The position numbers and the translations under genes were made by a program. From NCBI GenBank assembly GCA_045594795.1, contig JAZNZF010000005.1:1-7124 (forward strand): a stretch of DNA of 7,124 nucleotides, read 5' to 3'. Source of the stretch: UMGS1532 sp045594795 (GTDB lineage: Bacteria > Bacillota > Clostridia > Oscillospirales > Acutalibacteraceae). The notes beneath the pieces were generated by a model. That model ran no database searches and was not told where the DNA came from. It saw nothing but the letters and a program-made list of their open reading frames with translations. Positions 1 through 5,325 of this stretch are shown piece after piece; the first letter of the stretch is position 1; every line of letters starts with the position of its first letter.

Positions 1-1
1 T

Positions 2-148
2 AAAATTTGGGACGGTGATGAACTCGTTAGAGATTTCATTCCGTGCTATAGAAAATCCGATAAAGTGGCCGGTTTGTACGATTTAGTAGAAGGCAAGTTC
101 TACGAAAATGAAGGCACAGGCAAATTTAAAATAGGCGGTGAAGTATAA
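2..148 (+). CDS. C-terminal fragment of a phage tail/receptor-binding structural protein (LamG-like end)
   Basis: An open frame enters from the left edge and encodes the last 48 residues before a TAA stop; the start lies outside the window. The visible peptide contains the string DELVRDFIPCYRKSD followed by GLYDLVEGKFY and a Gly-rich GTGKF end. From memory, this pattern closes many clostridial phage tail or baseplate proteins whose C-terminus is a LamG/concanavalin-like domain. Such proteins sit at the tail tip and contact the host surface. Position supports this: it lies directly upstream of the small tail-linked gene and the lysis cassette, where tail fibre genes normally are. The exact role (fibre, minor structural protein or upper baseplate protein) cannot be decided from 48 residues. 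Confidence 0.7.
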   Translation, partial: KIWDGDELVRDFIPCYRKSDKVAGLYDLVEGKFYENEGTGKFKIGGEV

Positions 149-400
149 ATGTTTTTTAAATTAATTGATAAGTACACAGTAAAAAAAGCACCAAGACCAC
201 TAAATTTTGATGGCAAGGATATTTTTACTACAAGTGAAGAAATCCACAACCAACAAGGCTTTTTTAAGGTGCTTAATACCGATTACCCCGAAGACGATAA
301 AGCATATATACCCATATATATAATGGGCGAAAATGTTATTTTGCAGACTTGGGAAGAAGCAGAACCGTCCTCCCAGCAGGAAGAGGGTGCAACTAAATGA
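149..400 (+). CDS. Small phage tail-associated protein of unknown function
   Basis: An 83-residue protein starting at the ATG that immediately follows the TAA of the upstream structural gene. AGGCGGTG at 133-140 serves as ribosome binding site 8 nt before the start. It opens with FFKLIDKYTVKKAPR and has a compact mixed alpha/beta-looking middle with QGFFKVL. An aromatic PIYIMGENVILQTWEE segment follows, then an acidic, Gln/Ser-rich tail. There is no signal peptide or membrane segment. Proteins of this size with a similar opening (YYKLxD...) and a late W(E) motif lie between the tail fibre and holin genes of many Bacillota phages and carry no known function; this resemblance is from memory. 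It could be a fibre chaperone or a small tail component. The stop overlaps the next start as ATGA, suggesting translational coupling. Confidence 0.75.
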   Translation: MFFKLIDKYTVKKAPRPLNFDGKDIFTTSEEIHNQQGFFKVLNTDYPEDDKAYIPIYIMGENVILQTWEEAEPSSQQEEGATK

Positions 401-624
401 CCGATATCGCGGTCGCTTTAATTGCGCTTTTTGGCACAATGATAGGCAGCTTTGGTGGTATACTCACCTCGTCAAAGCTTACCAACTACCGTATTCAACA
501 GCTTGAAAACAAGGTAGAAAAGCATAATGGGTTTGCAACTAAAATCCCCTTAATGCAAGCAGAATTAGACGACCATAAGGAACGCATAGAGCACCTTGAA
601 AGATACCACGAACAAAAAATTTAA
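397..624 (+). CDS. Phage one-helix membrane protein with coiled coil, probable lysis accessory (XhlA/holin-like)
   Basis: A 75-residue protein whose ATG overlaps the previous stop (ATGA); GGAAGAGGG at 379-387 provides the ribosome binding site. Residues about 4-24 form one hydrophobic, Gly-rich membrane helix (IAVALIALFGTMIGSFGGIL). The conserved-looking string SKLTNYRIQQLENKVEKHN at 26-44 then leads into an amphipathic coiled coil that continues to about residue 72 (LDDHKERIEHLERYHEQ). This matches small proteins found just before the holin in clostridial phages, often annotated as holin, haemolysin XhlA-like or DUF. The topology, an N-terminal helix with a cytoplasmic charged coiled coil, is the mirror of Bacillus XhlA, which has its helix at the C-terminus. 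I therefore infer a holin partner or regulator rather than claim homology. Confidence 0.75.
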   Translation: MTDIAVALIALFGTMIGSFGGILTSSKLTNYRIQQLENKVEKHNGFATKIPLMQAELDDHKERIEHLERYHEQKI

Positions 625-638
625 AAAGGACTGATAAA

Positions 639-824
639 ATGAAAAACTGGTTAGTACGTGCTTTGCGCACGTTTTTGCAAGCGGCTGTCGGCTTTGCCTC
701 TGCTAATGTTGTAATATACTTTACAAACATTGAACAGAGCGAAACCGCCTCTGCTTTTTTGGGACTCGTTACCGCAGCGGTAGCGGCCGGGCTTGCAGCG
801 GTTATGAATATGAAGGAGGGTTAA
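639..824 (+). CDS. Phage holin, small two-transmembrane type
   Basis: A 61-residue protein with AAAAGGA around 622-628 as ribosome binding site. Two hydrophobic helices are visible: about residues 11-28 (FLQAAVGFASANVVIYF) and 38-56 (Ala/Val-rich, SAFLGLVTAAVAAGLAAVM). A short polar turn with NIEQSE separates them. The N-terminus carries Lys/Arg (KNWLVRALR) and the C-terminus ends in Lys-Glu-Gly. Holins form inner-membrane lesions that release the endolysin at the programmed lysis time. Size, two helices, basic N-terminus and position immediately before the endolysin fit this role. The N-terminal pattern resembles r1t-type phage holins, but I cannot confirm the family by search. The gene stops 4 nt before the endolysin start, and the endolysin's Shine-Dalgarno sequence lies within its last codons. 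Confidence 0.85.
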   Translation: MKNWLVRALRTFLQAAVGFASANVVIYFTNIEQSETASAFLGLVTAAVAAGLAAVMNMKEG

Positions 825-831
825 GGGCTTG
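812..831 (+). promoter_or_regulatory. Strong ribosome binding site deciding the TTG start of the endolysin
   Basis: GAAGGAGGG at 812-820 is followed 8 nt later by TTG at 829-831. No ATG or GTG start occurs in this frame at a sensible distance; the next Met is residue 53, inside the catalytic domain. The TTG is therefore the initiation codon. The site overlaps the end of the holin gene, which couples holin and endolysin translation. Confidence 0.85.
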
Positions 832-1536
832 ACCAACAGTGTTTTTATTAAAAAAATAGGTGCTGCTGCAATAAAGCATTATCCCACCTATAAAATTTTG
901 CCAAGCCTTACTATTGCGCAAGCTATTCTTGAAAGCGGTTGGGGTAGCTCTGCCCTTTCCAAAAAACACCATAACTACTTTGGTATGAAATGGGTAGAGG
1001 GCTGTGGTTGTAAGTATGTTAGCTACAAAACTGCCGAACAGCGAAAAGATGGCTCTTACTACACTATAACTGCAAAGTTTAGAAAATATTCCTCTTTGCA
1101 AAAAGGAATTGAGGGCTACTATAAATTTTTACAGTATCCGCGCTACAAAAACCTTGTTGGCGTTACCGATTACAAAGAGGCTTGCAGACTTATCCGCGAG
1201 GACGGTTGGGCAACCTCTCTAAGCTACGAAAACTTGCTTGTTACCTTAATAGAGCAATTCCACCTTACCGACTACGACAAAAAGGTTATTACCGCGCCTA
1301 AAAAGAAAACTACTAAAAAGGTGGACACCACCTTTAAAATTGGCACCAAGGTTCGAGTAAACGGCAATATTTACTGGGGTGGCAACGGCGGAAACCAAAT
1401 AAAAAAGAAAAACGCCACTATGTACATAGTAGATATTGTAGACAGCAAAACCTACAAATACTACTATGGCGTAGCGGCAAAAAAGGGCGGCACCCGTCAA
1501 GGCTGGGCGGCACCCAAAATTCTTAAAAAAATCTAA
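829..1536 (+). CDS. Phage endolysin: GH73-type N-acetylglucosaminidase with C-terminal SH3-like wall-binding domain
   Basis: A 235-residue lysin expected to cut the glycan strands of host peptidoglycan at the end of the phage cycle. Residues about 8-148 form a glucosaminidase domain. IAQAILESGWGSS contains the likely catalytic Glu35, NYFGMK at 49-54 is the family hallmark, and YPRYKNL near 103-109 with EDGWATS near 124-130 complete the fold. A Lys/Thr-rich linker (about 151-168) leads to a C-terminal domain at 169-235. Its opening FKIGTKVRVNGNIYWGG and late GTRQGWAAPK resemble bacterial SH3-like cell-wall-binding modules of clostridial lysins. There is no signal peptide, so export depends on the upstream holin. 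Translation starts at TTG. An alternative host autolysin role is unlikely given the missing signal peptide and the prophage context. Confidence 0.92.
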   Translation: MTNSVFIKKIGAAAIKHYPTYKILPSLTIAQAILESGWGSSALSKKHHNYFGMKWVEGCGCKYVSYKTAEQRKDGSYYTITAKFRKYSSLQKGIEGYYKFLQYPRYKNLVGVTDYKEACRLIREDGWATSLSYENLLVTLIEQFHLTDYDKKVITAPKKKTTKKVDTTFKIGTKVRVNGNIYWGGNGGNQIKKKNATMYIVDIVDSKTYKYYYGVAAKKGGTRQGWAAPKILKKI

Positions 1537-1565
1537 AACTTAACAAAAACACAAACAGCACACAA

Positions 1566-1606
1566 AAAGCGGCGTCTTGAAAAATCAAGAAGCCGCTTTG
1601 TTTTTT
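1566..1606. terminator. Bidirectional Rho-independent terminator between prophage and host transporter
   Basis: AAAGCGGC (1566-1573) pairs with GCCGCTTT (1592-1599). After a 2x2 internal loop, CTTGA (1576-1580) pairs with TCAAG (1585-1589) across an AAAA loop. The + strand continues with G and six T, ending the lysis transcript. On the - strand the hairpin is followed by five T (complement of 1564-1568), ending the transporter transcript, whose stop codon is at 1605-1607. Confidence 0.92.
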
Positions 1607-2336
1607 ATAAAACGTGTGCCAAAAATTCTTTGGTGCGTGGTTCTTTGGGGTCCTGAAAAATCTCCTCTGGCTTACCCTCTTCAACGATTACGCCGTCGCT
1701 CATAAAGATTACGCGGTCGGCAACATCTCTGGCAAAGCCCATTTCGTGTGTTACAACAACCATTGTCATACCACCCTCGGCAAGCTCACGCATAACCTGT
1801 AAAACCTCGCCCACCATTTCGGGGTCAAGTGCACTTGTCGGCTCGTCGAAAAGCATTATATCGGGATTCATAGCAAGTGAACGAGCTATTGCTACACGTT
1901 GCTTTTGACCACCCGAAAGCTCGTGCGGGTACGCCTCGGCTTTATCCGAAAGCCCTACGCGCTCGAGCAGAGCCAAAGCCTTTTCCTTAGCCTCGGCGGC
2001 GTTCATCTTCTTAAGCTCTACGGGTGCAAACATAATGTTTTTAAGCACGTTCATATGGGCAAAAAGATTAAACTGCTGGAACACCATACCGATGTTTTCG
2101 CGCACCTTATTAATATCAATTTTTTTATCAGAAATCTTATAACCGTCAACAATAATTTCGCCGCCTGTAGATTCCTCTAACTTATTTAAGCAGCGCAAAA
2201 AGGTAGACTTACCCGAGCCTGAGGGACCTATGAGGCAGACAACCTCGCCCTCGTATACGGTTAAATCTATTCCGTTTAACACTTCCAAATCGTCAAACCT
2301 TTTTTTAAGGTTTGTTACTTTAACTTTTTCTGTCAT
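1605..2336 (-). CDS. glnQ: Polar amino acid ABC transporter ATP-binding protein (GlnQ/HisP family)
   Basis: A 243-residue ATPase that powers amino acid import through the adjacent permease at the inner face of the membrane. All nucleotide-binding motifs are intact: Walker A GPSGSGKST at 37-45, Q-loop VFQQFNLF at 85-92, signature LSGGQKQR at 140-147, Walker B MLFDEP at 161-166, D-loop SALD at 168-171 and switch His197 in VVVTHEM. Length and the absence of extra domains fit the GlnQ/HisP/ArtP group. I chose ATG 2336 over the upstream ATG 2357. The shorter start has AAAGGA 6 nt before it and gives the family's usual N-terminus, and 2357 would add seven atypical residues. The start lies 17 nt inside the permease gene, implying translational coupling. 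The symbol reflects family membership; the substrate is not proven. Confidence 0.95.
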   Translation of the reverse strand: MTEKVKVTNLKKRFDDLEVLNGIDLTVYEGEVVCLIGPSGSGKSTFLRCLNKLEESTGGEIIVDGYKISDKKIDINKVRENIGMVFQQFNLFAHMNVLKNIMFAPVELKKMNAAEAKEKALALLERVGLSDKAEAYPHELSGGQKQRVAIARSLAMNPDIMLFDEPTSALDPEMVGEVLQVMRELAEGGMTMVVVTHEMGFARDVADRVIFMSDGVIVEEGKPEEIFQDPKEPRTKEFLAHVL

Positions 2337-2997
2337 AACTAATCCTTTTCTCCACATATTTTGAAATTATCATTAATATTGAAATGATTATAAGGTAAGC
2401 TATACCAACAAGTATATAGGTTTCAAAGAACCTGTAGGTGCTTGCCGAATACTGCTTTGCCTGATTACAAATTTCTGCAAGGCTGATGACCGAAAGAATG
2501 GAAGTATCTTTAACAGTTATAATAAATTGGTTTACTATTGACGGTATTGTAATTTTAAATGCCTGTGGCAACACTACCTTTAGCATAGTTTTGCCCGAAG
2601 GTATACCAAGGCTGCGTGAAGCCTCTACCTGTCCTACATCAACCGCTTGTATACCGCTTCTGAAAATTTCGGAAAGATATGCACCGGCATTAAGGCTTAA
2701 GGTAATCATACCCGCCATAAACTCAGATATAATAAAGTTGGGGTTAAACTGCTGCACAATAATGGGAATACCATAATAAACGATAAACGCCTGAACTATC
2801 ATAGGTGTGCCGCGGATAAGCCAGACATAAACTGCCGATATTGCCTTTAGCGGCCAAGCCTTTGAAAGCCCCATTAAGCAAGAGATTAAGCCAACAAGCA
2901 TACCTACAAGCAGTGACAGTACCGATATAAATATTGTAAGCTGTAAGCCGTCTAATAGCATTGGCCAGGCTTCTTTTAAAACCGTAATAAAATCCAT
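2320..2997 (-). CDS. Polar amino acid ABC transporter permease (HisM/GlnP family)
   Basis: A 225-residue inner-membrane permease of the MetI-like fold. Hydrophobic helices are visible at about 18-41, 52-77, 91-108, 155-175 and 191-212, matching the usual five helices of the family. RGTPMIVQ at 62-69 is typical of the HisM/GlnP family. The cytoplasmic EAA loop that docks onto the ATPase is EASRSLGIPSGKTMLK (125-140) followed by VVLPQA. A single permease gene implies a homodimer. The start at 2997 has CGGAG 10-11 nt upstream, a modest site. The gene lies between the binding-protein and ATPase genes of the same operon, overlaps the ATPase gene and is separated from the binding-protein gene by 112 nt with hairpins. 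Substrate class is polar amino acids; the exact ligand cannot be read from the sequence. Confidence 0.95.
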   Translation of the reverse strand: MDFITVLKEAWPMLLDGLQLTIFISVLSLLVGMLVGLISCLMGLSKAWPLKAISAVYVWLIRGTPMIVQAFIVYYGIPIIVQQFNPNFIISEFMAGMITLSLNAGAYLSEIFRSGIQAVDVGQVEASRSLGIPSGKTMLKVVLPQAFKITIPSIVNQFIITVKDTSILSVISLAEICNQAKQYSASTYRFFETYILVGIAYLIIISILMIISKYVEKRISYDRKS

Positions 2998-3024
2998 AAT
3001 AAATTAACTCCGTAGTGGTGGATT

Positions 3025-3042
3025 GGCGGATATCTTCCGCCC
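3025..3042 (-). other. Second hairpin in the binding-protein/permease gap
   Basis: Read on the - strand, GGCGGA (complement of 3036-3041) pairs with TCCGCC (complement of 3025-3030) around a 5-nt loop. An adjacent TT/AA pair can extend the stem past a bulged G. It lies 28 nt upstream of the permease start and has no T-tract, so it is not a terminator. Possible roles are protecting the 5' end of a processed downstream mRNA or controlling access to the permease ribosome binding site. Confidence 0.5.
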
Positions 3043-3047
3043 AAATA

Positions 3048-3088
3048 AACAATTAAAATTAGCACGGCAAAAGAATACCGTGCTAATT
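3048..3088 (-). terminator. Partial terminator/attenuator after the binding-protein gene
   Basis: An 11-bp perfect stem is formed by AATTAGCACGG (3057-3067) and CCGTGCTAATT (3078-3088) with a 10-nt loop. It begins 21 nt after the stop of the binding-protein gene. On the - strand the stem is followed by a T-rich but interrupted run (TTTTAATTGTTT). The arrangement suggests that most transcripts end here while some continue into the permease and ATPase genes. This would give the excess of binding protein typical of such importers. Confidence 0.7.
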
Positions 3089-3109
3089 CGGTAGGTTGTA
3101 TTTTAAGAA

Positions 3110-3868
3110 TTAAAGACCGTATTTCTTTAAGATGTTGTCGTATTCGCCGTTAGCTTTGATGTTTTTGAGACCCTCGTTGAACATCTCGATAAGCTCGGCA
3201 TTCTTACCCTTTTTAACAGCAAAACCGTACATGCTGGGGTTGATTTTGTCGCCAACAGTCTTAAGCTTTACGCCATTTTTGATAGCATCGCCGATAACGG
3301 TGTAGTCCTCAAAACAGGCTGCACAGTTGCCGTTGATAATTGCTTGATACTGCTCGTTAGAGCCCTCGAAAGCCTTGGTGGTGTAACCAATCTTCTTCTC
3401 GTTCTCTTTTGCATACTCAGCACCCATTGTGCCGTTCTTTGTTGCAACAACCTTGCCTTTAAGGTCTGCTAAGGAAGCAATTTTGCTATCCTCTGCAACA
3501 ACCATAACCTGACCGTCCTCGAAGTAACCGTCTGAGAAATCGAAAATTTCTTTTCTCTCGTCGGTAATGGTCATACCTGCGATAACTGCATCTGCCTGAC
3601 CTGCCTGTACCTTAGCAAGAGCAGGGTCGAAGCCAACGTTCATCATATTGTACTCGAAGCCTTGGTCCTTAGCAACAGCAGCAAGGATATCCATATCGAT
3701 ACCTACGTACTCGCCGCTTTCCTGGTCGTAAGACTCGAAGGGAGCAAATGCGTTGTCAGAAACGATGGTGTAAACTTTTTTGTCTGCGCCAGTCTCTTTA
3801 GCGCCACAGCCTGCGAAAGCTGCTACAACCATTAAGGTTGCCATAACTAATGCGATAAACTTTTTCAT
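3110..3868 (-). CDS. Amino acid ABC transporter substrate-binding lipoprotein (SBP_bac_3 family)
   Basis: A 252-residue lipoprotein that captures a polar amino acid outside the cell and delivers it to the permease. The N-terminus is a lipoprotein signal: MKKF, a hydrophobic stretch to residue 19, then lipobox FAGC with lipidated Cys21. The mature part has the family-3 layout. DNAFAPFE at 38-45 lines the ligand cleft, GIDMDILAAVA at 56-66 follows, and MTITDERKEIFDFS at 99-112 carries Arg105, expected to bind the ligand carboxylate. TKNGTMG lies at 143-149 and Asp188 in CFEDY is the likely amino-group contact. Length is typical. GGAGGAA lies 8 nt upstream of the ATG and a consensus promoter lies just before that. 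Ligand candidates are glutamine, arginine/lysine or cystine; the sequence alone does not decide. Confidence 0.94.
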   Translation of the reverse strand: MKKFIALVMATLMVVAAFAGCGAKETGADKKVYTIVSDNAFAPFESYDQESGEYVGIDMDILAAVAKDQGFEYNMMNVGFDPALAKVQAGQADAVIAGMTITDERKEIFDFSDGYFEDGQVMVVAEDSKIASLADLKGKVVATKNGTMGAEYAKENEKKIGYTTKAFEGSNEQYQAIINGNCAACFEDYTVIGDAIKNGVKLKTVGDKINPSMYGFAVKKGKNAELIEMFNEGLKNIKANGEYDNILKKYGL

Positions 3869-3900
3869 AATATCAGTTCCTCCAAAAAATATTTAAGCCC

Positions 3901-3929
3901 ATTATAACCGCAAACACCAAATTTGTCAA
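3901..3929 (-). promoter_or_regulatory. Consensus sigma-A promoter of the amino acid importer operon
   Basis: On the - strand TTGACA (complement of 3924-3929) and TATAAT (complement of 3901-3906) are separated by exactly 17 nt. Both hexamers match the consensus fully. Transcription should start near 3894, giving a leader of about 26 nt that is little more than the ribosome binding site. This is too short for a riboswitch or T-box, so any regulation is probably by a protein at the promoter. Confidence 0.9.
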
Positions 3930-4029
3930 ACGAAAGTAACTTTTTGCTTATATAATAAGGTAATTTGGGCGCTTTGCTTTTTTTAATAATGTATAAACGG
4001 AACTTTGAAAAGGCATAACTTTTTTGTAC

Positions 4030-4058
4030 TTGGAAATTTACTATTTTTATGTTAAAAT
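4030..4058 (+). promoter_or_regulatory. Probable promoter of the DUF2130 gene
   Basis: TTGGAA at 4030-4035 and TAAAAT at 4053-4058 are spaced 17 nt and lie in an AT-rich stretch. The expected start near 4065 gives a leader of about 27 nt. AGGGGA at 4079-4084 is the ribosome binding site, 7 nt before ATG 4092. This promoter is back-to-back with the transporter promoter; the roughly 100 nt between them holds no gene and no clear operator. Confidence 0.6.
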
Positions 4059-4091
4059 AAATTAAAATATTAATTTTTAGGGGAAATAATT

Positions 4092-5282
4092 ATGCGTGAA
4101 ATCAAATGTCCTAAATGCAACGAGGTCTTTCAGGTAGACGAATCGGGCTATGCGGCGATAGTAAAGCAGGTGCGCGATACCGAGTTTTTAAAGGAAATAA
4201 ACGAGCGTGAGCGCGCTTTTGCTACCGAAAAGCAAAACGCGGTGGAAATTGCCGTTACCAAAGCCGCCTCAGAAAGCAACCGCGCCTTAGAGCAAAAGAA
4301 CACCGAAATAGCAAAGCTAAAGGGTGATATTGAGCTTCAGCGCGCTAATTCCGACTTAGCTGTTAAGACCGCCTTAGAGGGCAAGAATAGCGAAATTTTA
4401 GAGCTCAAAAACCAAATAGAACTTTTGCGCGGCGAGGCAGTCTTAAAAGAGCAAAGTCTGAAAGCCAAGCACGATGCCGAGCTAAAGCTAAAGGAAGAAG
4501 AGCTTGCGCATTACAAAGAGTTTAAGGCAAAGCAGTCAACCAAAATGGTGGGCGAAAGCCTTGAGCAGCACTGTGAAATTGAGTTCAATAAGCTCCGCGC
4601 TACCGCCTTCCCTAACGCATATTTTGAAAAGGACAATGATGCGAGAACGGGTAGCAAGGGCGATTTTATTTACCGCGAAAGTGTAGACGGTATTGAGTTC
4701 ATTTCGATTATGTTCGAAATGAAAAACGAGATGGAAACCACCGCAACCAAGCACAAAAACGAAGACTTTTTTAAAGAGCTTGATAAAGACCGTCGCGAAA
4801 AGAAATGTGAATACGCCGTGCTCGTATCCCTCTTAGAAGCCGACAACGAGCTTTATAACGGCGGCATTGTAGACGTTTCCTACCGCTACGAAAAAATGTA
4901 CGTTGTGCGCCCACAGTTCTTTATTCCGCTAATAACCTTGCTTCGCAACGCGGCGCTTAACTCGCTTAAATACCGCACCGAGTTAGAGGTTATTCGCAAC
5001 CAGAACATCGACATAACCCATTTTGAAGAAAACATAACAGAGTTTAAAGAAAAGTTTGCAAGGAATTATCAGCTTGCAAGTGATAAGTTCCGCAAGGCTA
5101 TAGAGGAAATTGACAAGACCATAGACCATCTGCAAAAAACCAAGGACGCTCTGCTCTCGTCTGAAAATAATCTGCGCTTGGCAAATAACAAAGCCGAGGA
5201 CCTTACAATTAAAAGACTTACTAAAAACAACCCCACTATGCAACAAAAATTCCAAGAGCTTAAAAATAATTCTAACGAGTAA
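4092..5282 (+). CDS. DUF2130 family protein: CPKC knuckle, coiled coil and nuclease-like C-terminal domain
   Basis: A 396-residue cytoplasmic protein that I recognise as DUF2130 family; no function is established to my knowledge. It opens with REIKCPKC, a two-Cys knuckle (Cys6, Cys9), then QVDESGYAAIVKQVRD. Residues about 30-148 are a highly charged heptad-rich coiled coil. The conserved core runs from about 149 (STKMVGESLEQH) to 300. It includes GSKGDF with Asp191, a hydrophobic strand, then FEMKNE giving Glu209-x-Lys211, followed by KHKNEDFFKELDKDRREK. This D...ExK pattern resembles PD-(D/E)XK nucleases, which is my inference. A second helical, coiled-coil-like stretch spans about 310-375. 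Length is normal for the family and nothing is truncated. It has its own promoter and no visible terminator before the rplU promoter, which begins 8 nt after its stop. It may be a housekeeping gene rather than phage cargo. Confidence 0.88.
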   Translation: MREIKCPKCNEVFQVDESGYAAIVKQVRDTEFLKEINERERAFATEKQNAVEIAVTKAASESNRALEQKNTEIAKLKGDIELQRANSDLAVKTALEGKNSEILELKNQIELLRGEAVLKEQSLKAKHDAELKLKEEELAHYKEFKAKQSTKMVGESLEQHCEIEFNKLRATAFPNAYFEKDNDARTGSKGDFIYRESVDGIEFISIMFEMKNEMETTATKHKNEDFFKELDKDRREKKCEYAVLVSLLEADNELYNGGIVDVSYRYEKMYVVRPQFFIPLITLLRNAALNSLKYRTELEVIRNQNIDITHFEENITEFKEKFARNYQLASDKFRKAIEEIDKTIDHLQKTKDALLSSENNLRLANNKAEDLTIKRLTKNNPTMQQKFQELKNNSNE

Positions 5283-5290
5283 AAAAATGC

Positions 5291-5319
5291 TTGACTTTGT
5301 ACCGGACTTGCAGTATAAT
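5291..5319 (+). promoter_or_regulatory. Strong sigma-A promoter of the rplU-prp-rpmA operon
   Basis: TTGACT at 5291-5296 and TATAAT at 5314-5319 have a 17-nt spacer: 5/6 and 6/6 matches to consensus. The -10 box lies in a small perfect palindrome, AGTATAATACT (5312-5322). Transcription should begin near 5326, leaving a leader of about 83 nt before rplU. Confidence 0.9.
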
Positions 5320-5325
5320 ACTATA

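Larger units (their letters stand above)
1..1606 (+). mobile_element. Right end of an integrated prophage (tail fibre end plus lysis cassette)
   Basis: Five same-strand genes run tail structural protein C-terminus, small tail-linked protein, coiled-coil membrane protein, holin, endolysin. This is the standard late-region order of Bacillota siphophages. Junctions are TAA directly followed by ATG, an ATGA overlap, and gaps of 14 and 4 nt, so the genes form one transcription unit. The module ends at a bidirectional terminator, beyond which lie host transporter genes on the other strand. In temperate phages of this type the lysis genes usually lie beside the right attachment site, so attR is probably near 1537-1610. 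I could not identify the att core because the left end is outside the window. No integrase, repressor or capsid gene is visible, so I cannot say whether the prophage is intact. Confidence 0.85.

Noticed and set aside
300..326. ATATATA-rich stretch with a small CCCAT/ATGGG inverted repeat
   Set aside because: It lies inside a coding region (IPIYIMG) and is explained by Ile/Tyr codons; the arms are only 5 bp.
802..1101. Open frame on the - strand opposite the endolysin
   Set aside because: It is antisense to a clear GH73-type lysin, has no family resemblance, and no promoter or ribosome binding site of note; a shadow of the real gene.
2337..2357. Longer start for the ATPase gene at ATG 2357 (seven extra residues)
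   Set aside because: ATG 2336 has a better-placed ribosome binding site (AAAGGA, 6 nt) and gives the usual family N-terminus; the extra residues MWRKGLV do not look like the family.
3033..3044. 12-mer TCTTCCGCCCAA repeated at 5361-5372, next to the rplU leader
   Set aside because: A shared 12-mer is expected a few times by chance in 7 kb on both strands, and the flanks do not match, so I do not treat it as a shared regulatory element.
3869..3894. Possible riboswitch or T-box upstream of the importer operon
   Set aside because: The leader after the consensus promoter is only about 26 nt, too short for either element.
4092..5282. DUF2130 gene as part of a phage-borne defence island
   Set aside because: It lies beyond the host transporter operon, beside ribosomal genes, with no partner defence genes and no compositional break; a chromosomal gene is the simpler reading.
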